The notes under the pieces are model-generated. The model was given only the letters and a program-made list of their open reading frames with translations. It made no database searches and was not told the DNA's origin. Shown here piece by piece: positions 22,460 through 23,453 of a DNA stretch of 23,453 bases. A program made the position numbers and the translations under genes. Position 1 is the stretch's first letter, and each line of letters begins with the position of its first letter. The stretch is from Clostridiales bacterium (GTDB lineage Bacteria > Bacillota > Clostridia > Lachnospirales > WRAX01). The stretch covers positions 1 to 23,453 of the forward strand of contig JAITMW010000107.1 in the NCBI GenBank assembly GCA_031277155.1, in the 5' to 3' direction.

Positions 22460-23328
22460 ACTTCGAGATTTTGACAGATTCGGGATGCAATTTGCCGGAG
22501 GAAAAAATAGAGCAGCTTGGGCTGCACATTGTGTCAATGGCCTATGTCCTGGGGGATGAGGAAAAGCTGAGCTATGTAAAAGGGCAGAAATTTGACCATA
22601 AGGCATTTTATGATGCCTTGAAAAACAAGATTTCGGCCAAAACAAGCCAGGTATCGCCGGAGCAGGCGCGCGAGGTGTGCCGCCCCATCTTTGAGGCGGG
22701 AAAGGACTTGCTTTATGTGGGCTTTTCGTCCGGGCTGTCGGGCTCATTTAATGCCGTGCGCCTGGTTCTGGACGAATTTAAAGAAGAATTTCCCGACCGC
22801 AAAATTTTCTTTACGGACACATTGGCGGCATCGGCCGGGCAGCTGCATTTTGTTCTGGAGGCGTGTAAAATGCGTGACGAAGGCAAATCCATCGAAGAAA
22901 CCCACGCCTGGCTGGAAGATAATAAAATGAAATTGTGCCATTATTTTACAGTGGACGACCTCTGGCACCTTCAGCGCGGCGGCCGCGTTTCCACCGGCAA
23001 GGCCTTTATGGGCACGCTGCTTAGCGTAAAACCCATCCTCATCATCAACAACGAGGGCAAGCTGGTGCCTGTTGGCAAGGCCAAGGGCCGCAAAAAGTCG
23101 CTGGATTATCTGCTGGAGCGCATGGAAGAAAAAATTGACCCGCTGGCGTGCAACAAGGTCTATATCATCCATTCGGATGCCCTTGCTGACGCCGAATATC
23201 TGTCGGAGCAGGTGCTGGCCAAATACGAAGGCTTTGAGACCCATTATGTGTATCTGGAGCCTGTGATTGGCACGCACACGGGGCCGGGCGTTTGCGCGCT
23301 GATATTTATGGGCAAGGAAAGGGAATAA
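22456..23328 (+). CDS. DegV-family fatty-acid binding protein
   Basis: This 290-aa protein has the DegV two-domain fold: ILTDSGCNLP (about 5-14), a TSQVSPEQ stretch (about 63-70), VGFSSGLSGSFNAVRLVLDE (about 87-106), FTDTLAASAGQ (about 118-128), the central DLWHLQRGGRVSTGKAFMGT (about 169-188), LSVKPIL, and the ending EPVIGTHTGPGVCALIFMG. Family members (FakB) hold a fatty acid for phosphorylation by FakA during uptake of exogenous fatty acids. No fakA is in the window, so the partner is elsewhere or the ligand differs. The start overlaps the gerW stop (ATGA), and the operon ends at the hairpin at 23343. Confidence 0.94.
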   Translation: MNFEILTDSGCNLPEEKIEQLGLHIVSMAYVLGDEEKLSYVKGQKFDHKAFYDALKNKISAKTSQVSPEQAREVCRPIFEAGKDLLYVGFSSGLSGSFNAVRLVLDEFKEEFPDRKIFFTDTLAASAGQLHFVLEACKMRDEGKSIEETHAWLEDNKMKLCHYFTVDDLWHLQRGGRVSTGKAFMGTLLSVKPILIINNEGKLVPVGKAKGRKKSLDYLLERMEEKIDPLACNKVYIIHSDALADAEYLSEQVLAKYEGFETHYVYLEPVIGTHTGPGVCALIFMGKERE

Positions 23329-23330
23329 TT

Positions 23331-23453
23331 TTACGAATAGTTAAAGGGCGGCCATTGGTCGCCCTTTTGTTTTTGCAGATAATCCACAGGGTTGCGCATA
23401 TTAAAGACGCGCTGTATGCGGTTTTGCGCGGTGTCAACCAGCTTTGTGACGGC
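23331..23453 (-). CDS. 3' end of an unidentified gene, 5' part beyond window
   Basis: The reverse strand is open from the window edge to TAA at 23331-23333, giving 40 codons. They read AVTKLVDTAQNRIQRVFNMR and then NPVDYLQKQKGDQWPPFNYS. The composition (amphipathic start, aromatic end) looks like a real protein C-terminus, and its convergent placement 2 bases from degV is plausible. I do not recognise the family. The codons for KGDQWPP coincide with the degV terminator hairpin. Confidence 0.55.
   Translation of the reverse strand, partial: AVTKLVDTAQNRIQRVFNMRNPVDYLQKQKGDQWPPFNYS
23343..23374 (+). terminator. Terminator of the DegV operon, related to the GTAGGGGCG palindrome
   Basis: AAAGGGCGGCC (23343-23353) pairs with GGTCGCCCTTT (23357-23367; one G-U pair) around ATT, followed by TTTTGTTTTT. 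The core GGGCGRCC-3 nt-GGYCGCCC is the same as in the repeats at 11022 and 11240. Confidence 0.85.

Noticed and set aside
1..23453. CRISPR array, rRNA, tRNA, transposase or phage genes
   Set aside because: I saw no regularly spaced direct repeats, no tRNA or rRNA signatures and no integrase or transposase motifs on either strand.

Overview
The window looks like a chromosomal segment of an anaerobic, spore-forming, probably motile member of the Clostridia (Bacillota). The evidence is a GerW/YtfJ spore protein gene downstream of a DUF2953 gene, as in the Bacillus ytfI-ytfJ pair, a Csp-like subtilase, a T-box leader on a methionine transporter operon, a CheX-type protein, a ferredoxin-fused aldo/keto reductase, and strong AGGAGG-type ribosome binding sites. 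I cannot name the family or genus. From about position 1550 on, the genes are GC-rich with GC-rich third positions. The first 1.5 kb is visibly more AT-rich.

Layout. 1-1550: an edge-truncated NUDIX hydrolase (-), a gene-poor stretch with a possible gene remnant, a CPBP-type membrane protease (+) and a perfect 19-bp hairpin terminator. 1577-2654: a DUF3892 protein (-) and a cysteine-containing membrane protein (+). 2638-5255: metN-metI-metQ (-) behind a T-box leader with its own promoter. 5273-9558: a divergent + strand run of aldo/keto reductase, YggS PLP protein, AI-2E-family permease and zinc-dependent phospholipase C-like protein, closed by a terminator. 9614-14104: a reduced division/cell-wall cluster, rsmH, a VOC protein, an FtsL-like protein and a PASTA-bearing class B penicillin-binding protein. 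14106-16709: a new promoter followed by cheX-like, yqeG, aroE, comFB and aroK, closely packed or overlapping. 16706-16895: a structured non-coding region with promoter-like sequences facing inward from both sides. 16924-20274: a 1116-residue protein on the - strand with two complete Csp-like subtilisin units in tandem. 20302-23374: a divergent + strand operon (75-aa orphan, DUF1461 membrane protein, DUF2953 protein, GerW, DegV), ended by a hairpin that lies inside the 3' end of a convergent partial gene.

How it fits together. The window is mostly core metabolism and envelope genes: methionine uptake controlled by tRNA charging, two shikimate-pathway enzymes, 16S rRNA methylation and septal peptidoglycan synthesis. 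Spore-related genes flank the divergent promoter region near 20.3 kb. The points most worth a second look are the double-triad Csp tandem protease, the unexplained structured RNA at 16741-16860, a palindromic repeat that occurs once between genes and once in frame inside the ftsL-like gene with compensatory substitutions, a probable AUC start codon for the DUF2953 gene, and a MetN ATPase lacking its usual C-terminal regulatory domain.
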